Positions 28,078-38,126 of a stretch of 64,000 nucleotides of DNA are shown here, one piece after another. The translations under genes were made by a program, and so were the position numbers. The notes under the pieces were generated by a model. That model saw nothing but the letters and a program-made list of their open reading frames with translations. It was not told where the DNA came from and searched no databases. This stretch comes from Pseudarthrobacter sp. Fe7 (GTDB lineage: Bacteria; Actinomycetota; Actinomycetes; Actinomycetales; Micrococcaceae): NCBI GenBank assembly GCA_024372495.1, contig CP099977.1, positions 682,001 to 746,000 on the forward strand, written 5' to 3'. The first letter of the stretch is position 1. Every line of letters begins with the position of its first letter.

Positions 28078-30288
28078 ATGGCGCTTCTCATCAGGGGTGA
28101 CGTGTCCGGCCCGATGAACTCCCGCATTTCACACCGGCGCAGGCCAAGGTATTCCGACTACGTCCTGGCATTGCTTGGTGCCGTCACGGCGGTCCTGATC
28201 CTGTTCGACGTCGGCAGTGAGTCCATGGCAGGCGCCAAACTCCTGGTGTGCCTCGCGATCCCGGGCTGGGCACTGGTCCGCTGGGTCCGGCATGTGGACC
28301 CGGTGGCCCGCCTGATCTTCACGATCGTCGCCGGCGCAACCGCTTTCGCCCTGGCCGCCGCCGTCATGGGGTGGCTCCAGCTCTGGAATCCCCGGCCCGC
28401 CGCCGTCGGCATCATGCTGGTATCTGCGGCCGCCCTACTCGTCCCGCGGCCCGGCGCCGCGCTGACTGCCCGCCGGCTGCCACGTCCAGAGCTCAGCACC
28501 TACGCGCCATGGCTGGTTCTCCTGGCTGCCATGGTCCTGTGGGCAGCCACGCTTGGGTCCACTAACCCGCACCTGGGCGATCTCGGGTTGCTCACCGCAT
28601 TCCCGGTCACCTGGTACGTAGCGTTGGGGCTGGTTGTTGCTCTCTGCATTTGGAGTATCGTCCGGCGCGGCGAGCACGCCGGATGGCTCACAGGGGCCTC
28701 AATCACCGGACTGGTGGTTATCCTTTACTCGTCCGCTGGCCTGCTGGCCAGTGTCCCGCGGCTGCCCTGGACCTACAAGCACATTGCCGTCACCGACCTG
28801 ATCCAGACCACCGGCCAGTTCGATCCGGACATCGATATCTACAACCGCTGGCCCGGATTCTTCCTGTTCAGCGCGTTCCTTGGTGAATCCAGTGGCTACA
28901 AGGACGCCATGGCCTATGCGGGGTGGGCTGAGCCGGTATTTGCGTTGATGAACGTGGCGCTGGTGCTTGCGATTGCCAGGACCCTGACGAAGAATCCGCG
29001 GATCTATTGGACCAGTGCGGTGGTTTTCGCCCTCTCGAACTGGCTGAACCAGAACTACTACTCGCCGCAGGCCTTTGCCTACACCCTGCACCTGACCATG
29101 TGCCTGGTGATCCTCACGTTCCTCCGGGGCACTCCCGCTCCCTGGGTACTCAAACTTGAGGGCAAGCTTTCCAGCCGGCTTTCGAAGCCGGCACCAGAGC
29201 CGGAAGAGATCAAGATCTACAGCGGGCGCCAGCAGGCACTGGCAATCACAGCGGTCCTGGTCCTGCAGGCCATGATTGTGATGAGCCACCAACTGACCCC
29301 GTACCTGGCCATCCTGGGACTGTTTCCCCTCTTCCTGGCGCGCTACTTCAAACCGGCCTGGGTGGCGCCGGCACTGTTGTTGATGGCCTTGCTCTATCTC
29401 CTTCCCAACGCCGAGTTCGTGAAGGACAAGTACGGACTGCTCAACGGCTTCGATTTCCTTGCCAACGCCGGCTACAAAGTCACCAGCGGTGCACCGGGTC
29501 CATCCCTGCTCTCCGGACGCTGGCTGGCGCGCGAGGCCCTGGCCCTGTCCCTGTTCACCGCCCTGCTTGCGGGTCTGGGCCTCATCCGCAACTTCCTTCG
29601 GGGCAATGTCCGCACCACCTTGATCGTGGGGACGCTGGCAGCGACTCCCATCATTGGACTGTTCGGAACGTCTTACGGCGGCGAGGGCAGGCTCCGCGTC
29701 TTCATGTTTGCCCTTCCGTGGCTTGCGATCGGTGCAGCCTGGCTTTTCTGGTCCGGCAAGCTCCCCGGCAGGAAAGCAGTGGTGGGAGCTACGTCGGCGA
29801 TTTCGGTCATGGCCGTGCTGTTCACAATCGTGTACTTCCAGAACGAATCCAACGTCAGGGTTCCTGCTGCCGATGTATCGGCGAGCCGCTGGCTCGACTC
29901 GAACGTCGGCAAGGGCGACGCGGTGGTTGAAACCAACTACCACCTGCCGCTGCTGTCGGGCCCGCATTACGCCTTCTACCTCCGCACCGGGCAGCTTGTC
30001 TCGGTTGCATCGAAGCTGCACAACAGGTCCCAACCGTTCACGGGGGACGACATGCTGGCCTACGTTGACAAGACCAGGGCAGCAGCCAAACTGCGGCCCT
30101 CGGACCGGGTCTTCGTGGTGGTGTCGGACCTCCAGCAGCGCACATCGACCGGCGTTACACGGCAATTCCCGAAGGACATCCTGGTCCCGCTGGAGCACGA
30201 TTTGAACGTGGCGACGGGCACCGAACTCGTCTTTGAGAACAAGTCGGTGAGAATCTATGAGGTTTCACGTGCTGACTGGGGAAAATAG
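28078..30288 (+). CDS. Polytopic membrane protein, GT-C-like
   Basis: 736 residues. After a basic N-terminus come about 12-14 hydrophobic segments (roughly residues 25-590), then a soluble extracytoplasmic C-terminal domain of about 140 residues. The loop DPDIDIYNRWPGFF near residue 245 has the acidic/aromatic character of GT-C glycosyltransferase first loops. No family name can be given with confidence; a role in polymerising or modifying the polysaccharide outside the membrane is inferred from fold and neighbours. ATG 28078 has AGGAG upstream. Overlaps the following GH16 gene by 32 nt. Confidence 0.7.
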   Translation: MALLIRGDVSGPMNSRISHRRRPRYSDYVLALLGAVTAVLILFDVGSESMAGAKLLVCLAIPGWALVRWVRHVDPVARLIFTIVAGATAFALAAAVMGWLQLWNPRPAAVGIMLVSAAALLVPRPGAALTARRLPRPELSTYAPWLVLLAAMVLWAATLGSTNPHLGDLGLLTAFPVTWYVALGLVVALCIWSIVRRGEHAGWLTGASITGLVVILYSSAGLLASVPRLPWTYKHIAVTDLIQTTGQFDPDIDIYNRWPGFFLFSAFLGESSGYKDAMAYAGWAEPVFALMNVALVLAIARTLTKNPRIYWTSAVVFALSNWLNQNYYSPQAFAYTLHLTMCLVILTFLRGTPAPWVLKLEGKLSSRLSKPAPEPEEIKIYSGRQQALAITAVLVLQAMIVMSHQLTPYLAILGLFPLFLARYFKPAWVAPALLLMALLYLLPNAEFVKDKYGLLNGFDFLANAGYKVTSGAPGPSLLSGRWLAREALALSLFTALLAGLGLIRNFLRGNVRTTLIVGTLAATPIIGLFGTSYGGEGRLRVFMFALPWLAIGAAWLFWSGKLPGRKAVVGATSAISVMAVLFTIVYFQNESNVRVPAADVSASRWLDSNVGKGDAVVETNYHLPLLSGPHYAFYLRTGQLVSVASKLHNRSQPFTGDDMLAYVDKTRAAAKLRPSDRVFVVVSDLQQRTSTGVTRQFPKDILVPLEHDLNVATGTELVFENKSVRIYEVSRADWGK

Positions 30289-31099
30289 TGGACGGGTGTA
30301 CCAGTTGTCGCTCGTTACGGTAACGTCGTTGTCCATCGTCGGGGCCGCCCTCCTGGCCATCCACGGTGATTCCTCAAAAGTCGCAGGCCCCCCGGCGGGG
30401 GACCTGCCGGGCTGGCGGCAGACCATGGTCCAGGACTTCGATGTTGCCGCTCCACCGGGGGCCGTGGGCCAGGTATACGGCCCCGACATGCGCGGATATA
30501 GCGGTTTATCCGACTCATCCGGCTTTGGCACGTACACACCGGATGACGTCCTGTCGGTCCATGACGGCTACCTCGATTTCCACCTCCACTACTCGAGCAG
30601 CAGGCCGCGGGTAGCCAGCGTCATTCCCTTCGGCTACACGGGCCAGACGTACGGACGGTACTCCGTGAGGTTCCGGTACGACTCCATTCCCGGTTACAAG
30701 ATGGCCTTCCTGCTCTGGCCAGCCAGCGATGACTGGAATGAAGGGGAGATCGATTGGCCGGAAGGAGCCCTGGACGGGTCCCTTTACGGGAACTCGGCCA
30801 TCAAAGGGACCCGCACGTCCAACGGCATGGAATTTGATCCTGGTGACAAGAAATACTCGGCGTCCCGCCCGGGACAGTGGCATGTTGCAACCATCGAATG
30901 GAGCCCCGGGCTGGTCCGGTGGTTTCTGGATGACGAGCTGGTGGACCAGACCACCAAGCCCAAAGGGGTGCCCACCACACCCATGCGCTGGACGCTCCAG
31001 GCGGAAACCGCCGATGACGCCACAGCAACCTTTCCCGCCGCCGGGACAGACGGGCACCTGCAGGTTGATTGGGTGGCCCAATATGCCTACGCGCCGTGA
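30257..31099 (+). CDS. GH16-like secreted or membrane-anchored glycoside hydrolase
   Basis: 280 residues. One N-terminal hydrophobic segment (about 17-38) acts as a signal anchor or uncleaved signal. The domain has the GH16 catalytic core: NEGEIDWPEG gives the E-x-D-x-x-E pattern with nucleophile and acid/base. Family members cut or transglycosylate beta-1,3/1,4-glucans, galactans and related polymers; in exopolysaccharide clusters they usually trim or release the product. The start lies inside the upstream gene, so translation is coupled. A second GH16 gene is 6 kb away. Confidence 0.82.
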   Translation: MRFHVLTGENSGRVYQLSLVTVTSLSIVGAALLAIHGDSSKVAGPPAGDLPGWRQTMVQDFDVAAPPGAVGQVYGPDMRGYSGLSDSSGFGTYTPDDVLSVHDGYLDFHLHYSSSRPRVASVIPFGYTGQTYGRYSVRFRYDSIPGYKMAFLLWPASDDWNEGEIDWPEGALDGSLYGNSAIKGTRTSNGMEFDPGDKKYSASRPGQWHVATIEWSPGLVRWFLDDELVDQTTKPKGVPTTPMRWTLQAETADDATATFPAAGTDGHLQVDWVAQYAYAP

Positions 31100-31149
31100 A
31101 CGAACCAATTGCCGCATCCGCGCTCTAGAACGATTTGGGGGATTGCACG

Positions 31150-33145
31150 ATGGATACCGCCAGTGACATTCCTGTTCCCGACGAGCCTGGGCCACCTCAG
31201 CGCCCCGCCGGAGCCGCTGGCCCCCGCGACGCAGCAGATCCACCCGAAGGTGGGCTCAGTATTCGACGCCCTGGACAGGGCCGGGCTGCCATGGCTCCTG
31301 CTCCGTGGCGAGGACGATCTGGCCCTGCCCGCCGGGGACGTGGACATCCTCGTGGACAAGCACCTCCTTCCCCGGCTCGATGAATTGATGGGGGCAGCAG
31401 GATTCTGTCGGGTTTTGGCATGGGGCCACGGCAGCCACAGGTTCTACTTCTGCTACTCAGCGGAGGAGGGAGCCTGGATCAAGCTGGACGTTGTCTCCGA
31501 TCTGGCCTTCGGCCCCTACCAGCAGTGGCGCACTTCGTGGGCGGCCCGCTGCCTGCGGCGCAGGATCCGCCGCGGCTCCTTCTGGACGCCCGACGGTGCA
31601 GACCAGGCCTGGCTGCTGCTGCTGCACCTGTTCATGGACAAGGGCGGAATCGCGGCGGCACGGCAGGAGCCTGCGCGGGCGGCTGCCAAGGTGGCGGCCG
31701 ACGGCGGCAGGATCGCAGAGTCGGTCCGGCGCAGGGTGGGTGCGGGGCTGGCAACAGACATGTTGAACCTTGTCCTCGCTGGACGGTTCGACGATGCGCC
31801 CGCCATGGCCGCCCGGCTGAGGGAATCCTGGAACGGCGGGGCGAGCCCCATGCTCACCGAAGCAGTCAACCGGACCCTGCGGCGCTCGGGGGCCCGGCTC
31901 CGGGGGCATACTCCTTTGTTGGGAGTCATGGCCCCGGACGGAGCGGGCAAGACCACGCTGCTGAACGGGCTTCACGCCGAGGTACCGTTGCCCACCAAGT
32001 ACGTGTACATGGGCCTGTGGGGGGCCGGGCCCTTTGACGCGGTGCTCAACCGGATTCCCGGTGGCCGTACTGCCAAGAAGGTGTACCGGCTGGTGCGCGG
32101 TGGAGTCCTGGCCAGGTTTTACCGCCGCTTGGGCAAGGTGGTGCTGATGGACCGCGTGGCGTATGACGCGCTGCTTGCCGGCACCGGCGGTGGCCCGCTG
32201 GTGTGGATCAGCAACAAGCTGGCGCTGGCCGTGATCCCTGCCCCGGATGTCCTCCTGGTGCTTGATGTTCCCGGCAGGGTGATGTTCGAGCGGAAGGGTG
32301 AACACAGCCCGGAGCTTCTGGAATCGTGGCGGAACGACTACCTCAGGCTGGCCGGACGGCTCCCCGGCAGCCGGGTGGTCGATGCGGCCCAGCCCGTGGA
32401 AGCCGTGCAGCGTGTGGCTACCGGCATCATCTGGGATACGTGCTTCCCGGCGGCCGGGTGGGCAGCCACTGCCAGCCGCGGCACGCACCCTGCCCCCGCC
32501 GTCGGCTCCCCTTCCGATAATGGCCCCTCTTCCAGTAGTAGCGCCGCCCCGGAAGCAGGCACCGGCGAGGCCTTGTCGCTCCACCTCTGGCGCCTCCTGG
32601 ACTGGCGGTTCCTTCTTCCCGTCCTGCAGCCACGCACCCTGGGTTTCGCCGGAAGGATCAGCCCGGAAACAGAGTCGGCGCTGCGGCTGCTGGATCCCCG
32701 GGCCGTGCGGCTGGCGGAGACGGCCACCGGGCCGGGCGGCAGGACATGCGACGTGGTGCTGCTCGCGTCCCCGGGCCCGGGCCAGGTCGAGAGTGCTGGA
32801 CTGGCCCTGGAACCCGGGGGCTGGATCTGCGTGGAGGCCAACCGCTCCCTGCTGCAGCATTCGGGCCCCCGGACGTTGAGGGGCTGGAAGCGGATGCTGG
32901 AGCGCCGGGGGTACCAGGACGTTGCGTTGTACTGGAATGCCCCCAACAGGGAGCGGACCGCCCGGCTGGTTCCGGTGACGTCCGGCGTTTCCATCCGGGA
33001 CACCCTGGCCCTGCGCAAGGATGTGCGCTTCGGGGCCCTCAAAGCCGCTGCGGTGCACGTGGCCCTGGCCCTGCGCGTCTTCGATCTCCTGGTTCCGGAG
33101 GGCACCATCACGGGGCGGCGACCGGAAGGGAGCCCGGAGCAATGA
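31150..33145 (+). CDS. Three-domain fusion: nucleotidyltransferase-like, P-loop kinase, methyltransferase-like (one frameshift)
   Basis: About 664 residues after repair. Domain 1 (about 20-230): WLLLRGEDDLALPAGDVDILVD resembles a nucleotidyltransferase fold with its D-x-D pair. Domain 2 (about 255-440): Walker A GVMAPDGAGKTTLLNGL and a thymidylate-kinase-like core including MDRVAYD. A low-complexity Ser/Pro linker follows (about 445-475). Domain 3 (about 480-650): class I methyltransferase-like DVVLLASPGPGQ...LEPGGWICVE, with no clear SAM-binding glycine motif. ATG 31150 has GGGGGA upstream; AGCCT at 31184-31188 must be AGCT to give PDELGHLSAPPEPL. The ATGA overlap with the phosphotransferase gene suggests a joint step. 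Function unknown. Confidence 0.75.
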
Positions 33146-34154
33146 GCTTCATAGACCAGTTCCTGCAGGACCACTTCGAAGAGTTCGCCCTTGACCAGTA
33201 CGGCCTGGGGAAGCGCTGGGAAACGCTGCTGCTGACCCCCGCTTTGCTACCTCCCGGCACGTGGTGGCGCTGGTGTTTCCGTCGCGGCAAAGCGAGCCCG
33301 CCCTGGTGGTGAAGGTGCCCCGCCAGCCCGGGGACAACAGCGGCGTCCGCCGTGAGGCCGCCATGCTGGCCCAACTTTCCGCCGCCGTCGGCAGCCCAGG
33401 CGCCGGTGTTCCGCGGCTGGTAGGCATCAGGGACACGGGGCCATACACGGTCCTCGTCGAAACCGCGCTGACCGGCATGCCTCTGGACCCCAGGACGGTG
33501 GCAGCGGACCTGCCCGCCGCAGTCGCCGCCGGAACCGACTTTGTTGGAGCCCTTCCCTGCACCCGGCCGGCTGCCGGCAACGTTGACTGGTACCAGCGCG
33601 CCGTTGCCCTGCCCTTGGCAGCACTGGAAGGATTGGCCGGGCCTGATCCGGGAACACACGAACTGGTTGAGCGGACGCATGAACTCCTGGTGCCGCTGCG
33701 GCAGGCGGAACTGCCCGCGGTCATCGAACATGGCGACCTGAGCCATCCCAACCTGCTTGTGAAGCCCGGCGGTGCGCTGCAGGTCATGGACTGGGAACGC
33801 TCACTCACGGACGGCGTTCCCGGGCACGACCTGGTGTTCTACCTCCAGTACCTCAGCGAGTCCAGCGAACAGGCCTTCGTCAGGGAGGCCCAGCTTGCGG
33901 CCTTCGACAAGGCCTTCGGCCCGGGCGGCTGGGCGCTGGACCCACTTTCCCGCCATCTTGGAATGCGGGAGGTGGACCACTCACTCCTTCCGCTGCTGGT
34001 GGCCGCCACGTGGGCGCGCTCCACCGCCACTCTCGCCGACCGGCTGGCGCAGGAAGCGGAGGCGGACCCGTCGCAGGGCAATGGAAAAGTCCGGGCCGCC
34101 CTCCAGGCGGACAGGGACTTCTGGTTGTGGCGCCACGTGGTGGAAGCCGCCTAA
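33142..34154 (+). CDS. Aminoglycoside-phosphotransferase-fold kinase (one frameshift)
   Basis: Protein-kinase-like small-molecule kinase of about 337 residues. Catalytic loop HGDLSHPNLLV and metal-binding MDWERS correspond to the Brenner and DFG motifs; VVKVPRQ carries the ATP-binding lysine. C5 run at 33236-33240 has lost one C; restoring it gives LLLTPRFATSRHVVALVFP. Coupled by ATGA to the fusion gene. In this setting it more likely phosphorylates a sugar or lipid-linked intermediate than an antibiotic. Resistance is not implied. Confidence 0.83.
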
Positions 34155-34259
34155 GGGGGCAAAGAACCTGGGGCGGGCCCGGAGGCTGGAGCCGGCCCCG
34201 GGTGGGCCGGTCCGCAATTCCCGGACTGGTCCCTGGGAAGCCCTTCTTCCGGTGCCTCC

Positions 34260-35720
34260 TCACCCCTCGTGATGGCGCTTGAAGAGACCCAATATCTCGT
34301 CGTGCAGGCCGCGGTAGCCGAACCGCAGCACCGCATACACCGCGCCTACCCCGGCAACCACCATGACAACCAGCGCGGGCACGGGTCCCAGGGCGTGCCG
34401 GGCAAGGTTGACCAGGCCCGCGAGGGCCACTGCGGCGCCGCACACCAGGCCCGGCGCAGCCGCGCGCATCATCCTGCGCATCCTGGTCCCCATGACCTTG
34501 GCGGCCACCGCCTGCATGCCGAACGCGAAGACGACGGCCACCACCATCTGGGCGCAGGCAACACCCACAATGCCCCATTGGGTGGCGAAGATCAGGGCGG
34601 GGAGGAGGACCACCAGGCGGACCACGGAGATCCAGATGGAAAGGCCGGGCCGCCCCATTGCCTTGTAAACGTCATTTGCCCCGGCCCCCAGGGAACGGGC
34701 GGCCGCATACAGGGCCAGGAACACCAGCGGCGTGACCGATTCCTCCCATTGTTGCCCGAAAAGGACGGGCACCAGGACGGGCGCCACCACGGCGAGTCCC
34801 ACACCTGCCGTGATGCCGTAAAGGGCCTGGACGGTGACGCTCTTCAGGTATCCGTCCCGCAGCCGCTGCGGGTCGCCGCGGACCTGCGTATAGAGGGGGA
34901 ACAGGACGGTGGACAGCACGAAGAAGACATTCAGGATCAGGGCCTCGGGAAGCCGGAACGCGAGGGTGTAGAGGCCCAGCGCGTGCGCGCCCAACATGAT
35001 GCCGATGACCAGGTAATCGACGTCGAAGATGGCCCTGGCCAGCATGGTGCTGCCGGCCACCGGGGCACCGAAGCGGATGTTTTCCCCAATGGCGCTCCTG
35101 CTGACGCGCCAGATCTGCCAGGGCGCCTCATGGCGGACCAGGAACCAGCAGGTGGCGGCATAGGCCACGGACCCTGCAGCCGTTCCGACGGCGAGCGACC
35201 AGGCACCGTGGCCGGTAAAGGCCAGGTACAGGGTCACCGTCCCCATGGTTGCCGCGCGCAGCACCGGCGCCGCCGTGAGCTGCCTGAACTTCAGGTCCCG
35301 GCGCATGATGGCCTCCGGGACGGCACCACAGGCAGTGGCCAGCACGGACACCCCAAGGACCTGCACCAGCGGGGCCACGCCGTCCAGCCCCAGGAGGTCC
35401 TCCACCGTGTCCGCGGCCAGCACCGCCACCAAGGCCAGCACCGCACCCAGGGCAACGGACAGCAGCAGCGCCGACCGGGCGATGACGGGGGTCCTGGGCA
35501 GGTAGACCAGCGCCTGGCCCACCCCGGCATCGGCGATGGTTTCGGCGTAGGCCATCAGCACCAGCGCCAGTGCTACGAGGCCGTATTCCTCAGGTGAGAG
35601 GAGCCGTGCCAGCACCACCGTGGTCACCAGCACGATCACCCTGCCAGAGGCAAAGGCCAGCCCCTGCCACAGGGCCCCGCGGACGCCTTTGCGCTCCAAT
35701 TCCCCCGGCGCGTACGTCAT
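34260..35720 (-). CDS. Polysaccharide flippase (MOP superfamily, Wzx/WzxC-like)
   Basis: 486 residues with about 12-14 hydrophobic segments spread over the whole length. It starts MTYAPGELERKGVRGALWQGL, the usual short amphipathic start of O-antigen/teichoic-acid flippases; LLSPEEYGLVALALVLM is typical of the group. It would move undecaprenyl-linked oligosaccharide to the outer leaflet. ATG 35720 is preferred because upstream sequence is the out-of-frame end of the glycosyltransferase gene. Start overlaps that gene's stop by 4 nt. Confidence 0.87.
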   Translation of the reverse strand: MTYAPGELERKGVRGALWQGLAFASGRVIVLVTTVVLARLLSPEEYGLVALALVLMAYAETIADAGVGQALVYLPRTPVIARSALLLSVALGAVLALVAVLAADTVEDLLGLDGVAPLVQVLGVSVLATACGAVPEAIMRRDLKFRQLTAAPVLRAATMGTVTLYLAFTGHGAWSLAVGTAAGSVAYAATCWFLVRHEAPWQIWRVSRSAIGENIRFGAPVAGSTMLARAIFDVDYLVIGIMLGAHALGLYTLAFRLPEALILNVFFVLSTVLFPLYTQVRGDPQRLRDGYLKSVTVQALYGITAGVGLAVVAPVLVPVLFGQQWEESVTPLVFLALYAAARSLGAGANDVYKAMGRPGLSIWISVVRLVVLLPALIFATQWGIVGVACAQMVVAVVFAFGMQAVAAKVMGTRMRRMMRAAAPGLVCGAAVALAGLVNLARHALGPVPALVVMVVAGVGAVYAVLRFGYRGLHDEILGLFKRHHEG

Positions 35721-36910
35721 GGGTGCCTGTTCGCTCGGGAAAGCTCCCCGGCCGGGGCTGAAGCAGCCATGGCCGCGCGGACTTCCGCCAGGTAATCTTC
35801 CGCCACGGTGTCCCAGGTGCGGACTGTGCCCGCAGAACCTTCCGCCGTCCCGCTGACGGGAGGCTTCTGCGATGGCGTGGGGGAGGTGAGAAATTCCACC
35901 ACCTTGCGGACCAGTGCGTCCTGGCTGTCGTGGACGGTCAGCAGCGGGTGCGCTGGCAGTTCCCTCGCTGCCACGGATGTGGCCACCACGGGCAGGCCGG
36001 AGGCAAGGGCTTCCAGGACGGAGTTCCGGATGCCCACGCCGTGCTCGTCCGGGAAGACTGCCACGTCGGCAGCCTGGAAGACGTCCAGGATGGAAGGCAC
36101 GTTGGCCAGGACGTCCACCTGGGGTCCGGCCAGTGCCTGCACCGCCGGGGTGGGCCGGCGCCCCGCGATGACGAAGCGGGCGTTGGGGACTTCCCGCCAC
36201 ACCAATGGCGCGATCCTGCTGACCAGCACGGTGGCACTGTCCACGTTCGGGGCGTAGTTCAGGCTGCCCGCAAAGCACACAACGGGGTTGTCCTGCTCCC
36301 GGCGGGGACCGGCCGCCAGTGAGGTTCCGTTGGGGATGCTCCGCACGGCCCTGCCCAGCTTGGCGGACCAGGCCGCAGCATCCTGGGCTCCGACGGTGAG
36401 GAGCCGTGCCCAGGGCGGCAGCTGCAGCTCAGCGCGGGCGGCCAGCTGCTCGCGCAACCGGTAGGCGGGCCGGAGGGTGCGCGCAATGTCCGTGTCCATG
36501 CCGGCCCGGATGGACCAGGGGTCAACTGTCTGAAGTACCAATGGCCCGGCGACGTGATGGGACAGGAAGAGGGCGTGCGGTCCGTGGATGAGGGTGGCGT
36601 CCCTTTCCGCGGACAACCGGGCGGCTGCCGCGCGGGCAGTCGGGGTTGAACGGCGGTGCTTCCCAAGACCGGCGAGGCCGCCCAGGGAACGGACAAAGGC
36701 TGACAGTTCCTCGCGCGGCGCCAGTTCGTGCACGGTTTCGCAGCGGTTCCTGATCTCCGCCGGAACGGGGACAGGGCCTGAGAAAGTCAGCAGCGTGACG
36801 GCAACGCGGGGAGGGAGGTGCAGGATCACTTCGTACGGAATCATCGAGCTTCCATCGCCCAGTTCCGGATCCCGGTTGGGCACGCTTTCCGTCACGTACA
36901 GGAGCCTCAT
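35717..36910 (-). CDS. GT4 family glycosyltransferase
   Basis: 397 residues with the GT-B layout. The N-terminal domain starts MRLLYVTESVPNRDPELGDG; the C-terminal donor-binding domain has VCFAGSLNYAPNVDS, then EHGVGIRNSVLEALASGLPVVAT, the family E-x7-E region. Retaining glycosyltransferase adding a sugar to the lipid-linked precursor in the cytosol. ATG 36910 is preferred over GTG 36931 because it gives the canonical N-terminus. Translationally coupled to the flippase. Confidence 0.87.
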   Translation of the reverse strand: MRLLYVTESVPNRDPELGDGSSMIPYEVILHLPPRVAVTLLTFSGPVPVPAEIRNRCETVHELAPREELSAFVRSLGGLAGLGKHRRSTPTARAAAARLSAERDATLIHGPHALFLSHHVAGPLVLQTVDPWSIRAGMDTDIARTLRPAYRLREQLAARAELQLPPWARLLTVGAQDAAAWSAKLGRAVRSIPNGTSLAAGPRREQDNPVVCFAGSLNYAPNVDSATVLVSRIAPLVWREVPNARFVIAGRRPTPAVQALAGPQVDVLANVPSILDVFQAADVAVFPDEHGVGIRNSVLEALASGLPVVATSVAARELPAHPLLTVHDSQDALVRKVVEFLTSPTPSQKPPVSGTAEGSAGTVRTWDTVAEDYLAEVRAAMAASAPAGELSRANRHP

Positions 36911-36977
36911 TGCAAGAGTGTACTGGATCACATAGTTCGTGGAGGGCGCCTTTGGGGAACCTTGAGGTGATGCTGAA

Positions 36978-37009
36978 GGGGCGACGGCGGGAGGTCCCGT
37001 CGTCGCCCC
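36978..37009 (-). terminator. Terminator hairpin after GH16 gene
   Basis: GGGGCGACGGCGGG (36978-36991) pairs with CCCGTCGTCGCCCC (36996-37009) over a 4-nt loop; one mismatch or G-U pair. It lies 25 nt beyond the GH16 stop on the minus strand and 68 nt before the GT4 start, so it separates the two transcription units. Confidence 0.6.
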
Positions 37010-37033
37010 TCTCGCCGGGTGGTGCGTGGCCGG

Positions 37034-38126
37034 CTACTGCCAGGCGCGCACGTAGTCCACCATCATCTGGGACTGCGGGCCGTAGGCCGGGTTGGTTGAG
37101 GACGCGCCTACGTTCAGCACGATGTACTGCGCCGCGTTGCCGTCGCTGGTGGGGTAGGACTTGACCTTGACACCGTCGAAGTACACGTCGGAGGAGTTTG
37201 CCATCCTGTGCAGGCCGAAGGTGTGGTACTCGTTGGCCCAGTTGCCGCCCACGCCGCCCTGGTTCTGGGAGCCGGCACTTGAGTGGTAATTAACGGTCAT
37301 CTTGGCCTGCAGGACCTCGGCAATGTCATTCTCGCCGGTGGCGGGCCATGACTGTCCCGTGGTCCAGAATGCGGGCCAGTTGTAAAGGCCGTTGGCATTG
37401 CCCGGGAACTTGATCCGGGCCTCCACATAGCCGGTGGTGAACTGGAAGCCGGTGCCTGCCCCGCCCTTCGGGTTGGTCGATACCAGTCCCCCGGAGGTAG
37501 CCGACGAGAGGCCCAGGGCCAGGTTTCCGTTGGTCACCGACACGTTCGCCGGGCTGGTGGAGACCTTGTTCATGGTTCCGCAGTTGGGGGAGAACCAGCA
37601 GCCGGACCATTTCGAGGTGTCCAGCCCGGCCCCGTTGAACTCATCGGCGAAGGTCATGGTCCAGTTGCCCGGAACGCCGACGGGCGCGGGGGCCCCGCTG
37701 CTGGCCAGCTGTGCTGCGGCCGGCGCCATTGCGATGGGGGATTGGAGCGCAGGAGCCGCCGCGGCGGGCGCAGGCTGCGGGCGCCGGCGGAGCCAGTTCC
37801 GGGGAAGGGGCGGCAACTGCCGGGACCGGCGCCGGAGCAGGAGCCACGGGGGAAGGAACGGCCTCTGGAGCCTGGGTGGCCGCGTCGCTGCCGGCGTCGG
37901 CGGCGCTGGCCACCCGCGCCATGTCCCCGGCGCCATCGCTGTGGGTCAGGCCGAGGCCCAGGGAACCGGCCCCGAGGAGGGCCGCGGCAAGGCCTGCGGC
38001 GAGGGGCCAACGACGCCGGGACCGGCTCTTCATGGTGGACCTGAACATCGAAGGTGTTCCGGCAGGTGATGTCTCATTCTGATAACGGTGCGTTGCTTTG
38101 GCGCCGTCGTTGCGGAGTGCGGGCAT
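37034..38126 (-). CDS. Secreted GH16 glycoside hydrolase (one frameshift)
   Basis: Exported enzyme: basic n-region, hydrophobic core (RRRWPLAAGLAAALLGAG), an alanine/proline-rich linker of about 80 residues, then the GH16 domain. Catalytic motif GENDIAEVLQ (E-x-D-x-x-E); the domain opens with TMTFADEFNGAGLDTSKW. Extra base in AGCT at plus-strand 37772-37776; correction joins PAPAAAPAAAAPALQ. ATG 38126 has GAGAGG upstream, but 38048 or 38033 would give more conventional signal peptides. Likely hydrolyses or transfers beta-glucan-type polymers, possibly the product of the adjacent locus. Confidence 0.83.

Noticed and set aside
31109-31149. Longer N-terminus for the fusion protein from TTG 31109
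   Set aside because: No ribosome-binding site; ATG 31150 has a good one and the AGCT correction joins it to the main frame.
33142-34154. Aminoglycoside resistance gene
   Set aside because: Only the APH fold is supported; gene context is polysaccharide synthesis, with no resistance-specific features.
34269-35597. Plus-strand frame of 442 residues opposite the flippase
   Set aside because: Histidine/glycine/glutamine-rich shadow with no domain; flippase on the other strand is convincing.
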